From Levilactobacillus namurensis (GTDB lineage Bacteria > Bacillota > Bacilli > Lactobacillales > Lactobacillaceae): DNA of 64,000 nt. The position numbers and the translations under genes are program-made. The stretch covers positions 124,001 through 188,000 of the forward strand of contig NZ_CP134159.1 of NCBI RefSeq assembly GCF_032197885.1, in the 5' to 3' direction. The stretch's first letter is position 1. The number at the start of each line of letters is the position of its first letter. Positions 62,001 to 64,000 of this stretch are shown here, piece by piece. Below the pieces are notes generated by a model. The model saw only the letters and a program-made list of their open reading frames with translations, did no database searches and was not told where the DNA came from.

Positions 62001-62768
62001 ATTATGGACTTCCAGTATCCGCACCAGGCGGCGACGGTCACCACGGCCTACCAGTCCGTATCCGAAGCGAAACGGCTCTTTGAGGACCCGGACAATGCGC
62101 GTATCGGGGAGAGTCAACCCACTGAATTGGGCCGGCAACGGGGACGGCGGTTCGTCACCCACGACTTTGCCCGGCCGGATTTCTTGCAGACCGTGCGGGA
62201 ACCGTTGCCGACCGAAATCGGGACGGCGACCCACTTGGTCCTTCAGCGGTTAGGCCTGACCCAAACGCCCACGGCGGAGCGGGTGCAGGCAGTGATCGAT
62301 CGACTGGTCACGGACCAGGTCCTGACGGCGGCCGTTGCGGCTAAGATTCAGGTGGACACGGTATTACGGTTCTTCGCCAGCGACCTAGGGCAACAGCTCT
62401 TAGCGGCGCCCGACCGGGTCCAGCGAGAAGTGCCGTTCTCGTTATTGATGCCGGCCAAGAGTCTGTTCCAAGACTTTCAGGAACAGGATTCGCAGGTCCT
62501 GGTCCACGGGATCATCGACGGGTACCTGCAGACGGATCAGGGCATCATCCTCTTCGACTACAAGACCGACCACGTGAACCCCGACCGGTTAGATACCAGT
62601 GTGGCGCGGTTAGTCAACAAGTATGGTGGGCAGATCAACCTTTACGCGACCGCCTTACACCAGATGACCGGCCATCCGGTCTTGGGTCAGTACCTGTATC
62701 TCTTGTCGGTAGGCCAGTTAGTACCGGTTCCCCGGCGAGATCTGGACGACCCCTCAACGGCTGAATAA
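58995..62768 (+). CDS. rexA: RexA/AddA subunit of the ATP-dependent exonuclease-helicase
   Basis: A 1257-residue UvrD-type helicase with a C-terminal nuclease. The GTG at 58995 (SKFTYTESQKKAI) follows GGGGG at 6 nt and overlaps the rexB stop. Walker A is GSGKT (28-32); helicase motifs VDEYQDTN, GDVKQSIYRFRQ, TIHGSKGLEFP and YVALTRAE are all visible; the nuclease motif is FDYKTD with Asp1188. With RexB it unwinds and resects broken DNA ends and responds to Chi. Confidence 0.94.
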   Translation: MSKFTYTESQKKAIFDRGTDLLVSASAGSGKTRVLVQRVIEHLKTGTGIDQILIVTFTKAAAAEMRDRIQTALRKALAASQGDSQQQQFYLRQLNLLPVADISTLDAFCLNLLQHYYYVIDYDPVFRLLADTTESALLRDEVWTDLREELYADDPQGQFARLTENFSGDRSDQGLADLVQRVYTFADAAPDPDAWLSGLADAYQLDAAHLTETSFFHDRLQPLLAAQLDQVQADLTSALALAENASLTKQMTYLTQCLDQLHNLQDILQTGSWNDLRAEVLAFNWGRLSPISKKNEDHAVYVDLKAFRDSAKKQLDTLGKTYFLQAEDDALTTMRQAHELVTELGSVVQSFRHAYLAEKQRRHVLDFADVEHAALQILTQPGQDSQHVREQLRKQYQEIMVDEYQDTNSLQEAILTAIAQPEPHGNRFMVGDVKQSIYRFRQADPTLFMHKSDRYGASDAGELVTLAENFRSMKNVDDFTNLIFQQLMDRQLGEVAYAGDALLKYGARYYPSDLQFPAEVMVYLSDRPTTPDSGEAMDETFQVDNKHQGEVLMVGKKIQELIADQAPIYDRETGQTRPVQYRDITLLTPTRANNLIITDELQHLGIPVVVNDAQNYFKTTEIQIMMALLRVIDNPYQDIPLVAVLRSPIVGLNENELALLRINQRTGDYYQAVLHFEQTYSEDHASDFQHTVHEKISHFLEQLKTFRDVAQQNELVTLIWRIYQETGFLDYVGGMPAGKQRQANLHALYERAQSYEHSSFKGLFQFVRFVERLQERDDDLASAPVQTADDAVSVMTIHGSKGLEFPVVFLMDASRQFNRQDQTGPYVLSGKDGIGIDYLDTTSRIQAPSLQKVVMAQAINRASLAEEMRKLYVALTRAESRLYIVGSHKTQDEALKSWQQAFQSTDLVLPATLREKSTQANYLDWIGMCLMRTPQAGDLRDGQPALSALAEDPALFKVSFATEDDVAPATNVAQSAQDWLKQASAAAQKVPATAVDGAKLKAIMDFQYPHQAATVTTAYQSVSEAKRLFEDPDNARIGESQPTELGRQRGRRFVTHDFARPDFLQTVREPLPTEIGTATHLVLQRLGLTQTPTAERVQAVIDRLVTDQVLTAAVAAKIQVDTVLRFFASDLGQQLLAAPDRVQREVPFSLLMPAKSLFQDFQEQDSQVLVHGIIDGYLQTDQGIILFDYKTDHVNPDRLDTSVARLVNKYGGQINLYATALHQMTGHPVLGQYLYLLSVGQLVPVPRRDLDDPSTAE

Positions 62769-62781
62769 GTTAACCTAAATC

Positions 62782-62824
62782 AAAAAATCGGCGGCTAGTT
62801 GTAAGCAACTAGTCGCCGATTTTA
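62782..62824. terminator. Bidirectional terminator
   Basis: AAAATCGGCG-CTAGTT / AACTAG-CGCCGATTTT between convergent genes ending at 62768 and 62826. Confidence 0.9.
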
Positions 62825-62825
62825 A

Positions 62826-63017
62826 TTACGAATGAATCATGATTAAGGACGTTAGGATGGCAATCAGGACCACCATCACCGCCACCACACCGCCTAAGTA
62901 TTTGGAGAAGTGGTGGTCGCGGTGGAGCAGGTAGCCCAGGATGCCCAGCAGAGCCACCAACGCGATGGTGGTTAGGATGATGAGCTTGATCTTGACGTCA
63001 AAGTCTGCAGAAATCAT
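62826..63017 (-). CDS. Small two-helix membrane protein
   Basis: Encodes 63 residues with AGGAAG 8 nt before the ATG. Two hydrophobic helices (about 10-30 and 42-62) separated by HRDHHFSKYLGG. Family not recognised. It has its own extended -10 (TGATATAAT, 63050-63055) and a terminator shared with rexA. Confidence 0.65.
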   Translation of the reverse strand: MISADFDVKIKLIILTTIALVALLGILGYLLHRDHHFSKYLGGVVAVMVVLIAILTSLIMIHS

Positions 63018-63049
63018 GGCGGTAACTTCCTTCCGGGGATTTAGTCCCC

Positions 63050-63055
63050 ATTATA
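63050..63055 (-). promoter_or_regulatory. Extended -10 of the small membrane protein gene
   Basis: TATAAT preceded by TGA on the minus strand; TTCCGT 17 nt upstream is a weak -35. Confidence 0.5.
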
Positions 63056-63110
63056 TCAGCCTTTGGTGACGGACGGAACTGGAATGGTGGTGTCCGTTCG
63101 GCAGGTAGCA

Positions 63111-64000
63111 CTACCGCATCTCAAGCGTGAGGGCCATCCCCATACCGCCACCGATACACATCGCGGCCAATCCCCGGTGTTGGCCGGTTCGGCGCAGTTC
63201 GTGCAGTAGGGTGACCACGATGCGGGTTCCGGAAGCACCTAGGGGGTGTCCCAGGGCGATGGCGCCCCCGTTAACGTTGACCTTATCCGCGGGAAGCTGG
63301 AGGTCCCGCGTTACGGCGACGGATTGGGCTGCGAAGGCTTCGTTCAGCTCGAAACGGTCGATATCCGAGACGGCGAGCTGTTGTTTCTGGAGAACTTGGG
63401 CGATGGCTTCCTTGGGCGCGTAGCCCATGAGGGCGGGATCGATGCCGACTTCTTGAAAGCCGGTCAGGGTGGCCAGGTATGGCAGGTGAGCCGCTTCGGC
63501 CGCTGACTTGCGCATCAAGACCATGGCTGCCGCCCCGTCGTTGAGTCCGGCGGAATTTCCGGCGGTCACGGTACCGTCGGGTTTGAAGGCCGACGGTAAG
63601 GCGGCGAGCTTGGCTAACGAAGTGGTCGGCCGCACGCCTTCATCGCGGCTGACCAGGGTGTCGCCCACGGGGACGGGGATGATTTCGTCAGCGAAACGGT
63701 GCTCGACTTGGGCCACTGCGGCCTTTTGTTGGGAGGCCAGGGCGAACGCATCCTGTTCTTCGCGGGTGACGTGGTAGGTGGTGGCGACGTTTTCCGCCGT
63801 GATGCCCATGGGATAGCCGTGGAAGGCGTCCGTGAGCCCATCGCGACTGAGCCCGTCGACCAGTTGAATATCGCCGAATTTGTGCCCGAAACGGGTGTGG
63901 GGACTCAGGTAGGGCGCTTGGCTCATGCTTTCAGCCCCCCCGACCAGGACCGCGTCGGCGTCGCCCATCAAGATGGCGCTTTGGCCCAACCGGATGGCCT
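63111..64000 (-). CDS. Acetyl-CoA acetyltransferase (thiolase), N-terminal part outside the window
   Basis: The C-terminal 296 residues of a thiolase; the frame continues past the right edge (the last visible codons read AIRLGQSA), so the first active-site cysteine is not seen. Visible marks: [29 protein letters not shown] with its histidine replaced as usual by the NEAF motif, [14 protein letters not shown] with His, and CIGGGMG with the second catalytic cysteine. Thiolases condense two acetyl-CoA to acetoacetyl-CoA; in lactobacilli this normally feeds the mevalonate pathway. Pairing with the distant 3-hydroxyacyl-CoA dehydrogenase is not shown by the sequence. Confidence 0.9.
   Translation of the reverse strand, partial: AIRLGQSAILMGDADAVLVGGAESMSQAPYLSPHTRFGHKFGDIQLVDGLSRDGLTDAFHGYPMGITAENVATTYHVTREEQDAFALASQQKAAVAQVEHRFADEIIPVPVGDTLVSRDEGVRPTTSLAKLAALPSAFKPDGTVTAGNSAGLNDGAAAMVLMRKSAAEAAHLPYLATLTGFQEVGIDPALMGYAPKEAIAQVLQKQQLAVSDIDRFELNEAFAAQSVAVTRDLQLPADKVNVNGGAIALGHPLGASGTRIVVTLLHELRRTGQHRGLAAMCIGGGMGMALTLEMR

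Overview
The window looks like chromosomal DNA of a lactic acid bacterium of the Lactobacillaceae, most likely a moderately high-GC member related to Levilactobacillus. The evidence is a heterodimeric LacL/LacM beta-galactosidase, the peptidases PepC and Pcp, an LPQTN-type sorting signal, RexAB in place of RecBCD, strong AGGAGG ribosome binding sites, several TTG and GTG starts, and CcpA-type cre boxes. The genus is an inference. I see no rRNA, tRNA, CRISPR array, insertion sequence or prophage. Two perfect and two imperfect parS sites (7242, 20435, 25927, 52101) suggest the segment lies in the origin-proximal part of the chromosome.

Layout. 1-12 kb: the end of a short-chain dehydrogenase; a large cell-wall LRR/MucBP protein; an MFS transporter with a 14-bp palindrome upstream; a 3-hydroxyacyl-CoA dehydrogenase; several small or secreted unknowns; a zinc alcohol dehydrogenase whose -35 box overlaps a cre site; and an oligopeptide-binding protein behind a T-box riboswitch. 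12-20 kb: a zinc-ribbon PrsW-type membrane protease; a five-gene operon phnD-phnC-phnE-phnE-nucleotidase with an internal terminator after phnD; and a divergent SDR/MerR pair. 20-29 kb: the remnant of a sugar transporter next to lacLM with a cre-like box; a TPP riboswitch with cytX; a CadD-type transporter; and an hrtRBA haem-efflux operon with two HrtR-type operators but a frameshifted regulator gene. 29-35 kb: a Bcr/CflA-type MFS, signal peptidase I, a MarR regulator, an ABC-2 exporter operon with its own TetR, and pepC.

35-39 kb is the least ordinary part. Two direct copies of a structured non-coding element (about 480 and 325 nt, sharing a 190-nt core with about 16 differences) flank an AAC(3)-family acetyltransferase gene and a small membrane protein gene. 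The differences preserve pairing, including one base-pair swap, and the wobble pairs fit the plus strand. A second candidate, a small minus-strand RNA with two hairpins carrying the same 9-nt loop, lies between the copies.

39-64 kb: a lipoprotein, an EndA-like nuclease, cardiolipin synthase, a YfhO membrane protein, pyrrolidone-carboxyl peptidase, small membrane proteins, an aquaglyceroporin with an altered second NPA motif, an NCS2 purine permease with a PurBox-like palindrome, an aldo/keto reductase, a polysaccharide deacetylase, an M20 peptidase, rexB-rexA, and the C-terminal part of a thiolase running off the right edge.

The genes suggest a fermentative cell living on lactose and peptides, with CcpA control of sugar and alcohol metabolism, riboswitch control of thiamine-precursor and amino-acid or peptide uptake, and a cluster of efflux systems for haem, metals and drugs. 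All boundaries and family names come from reading the sequence by eye; no database search was run.
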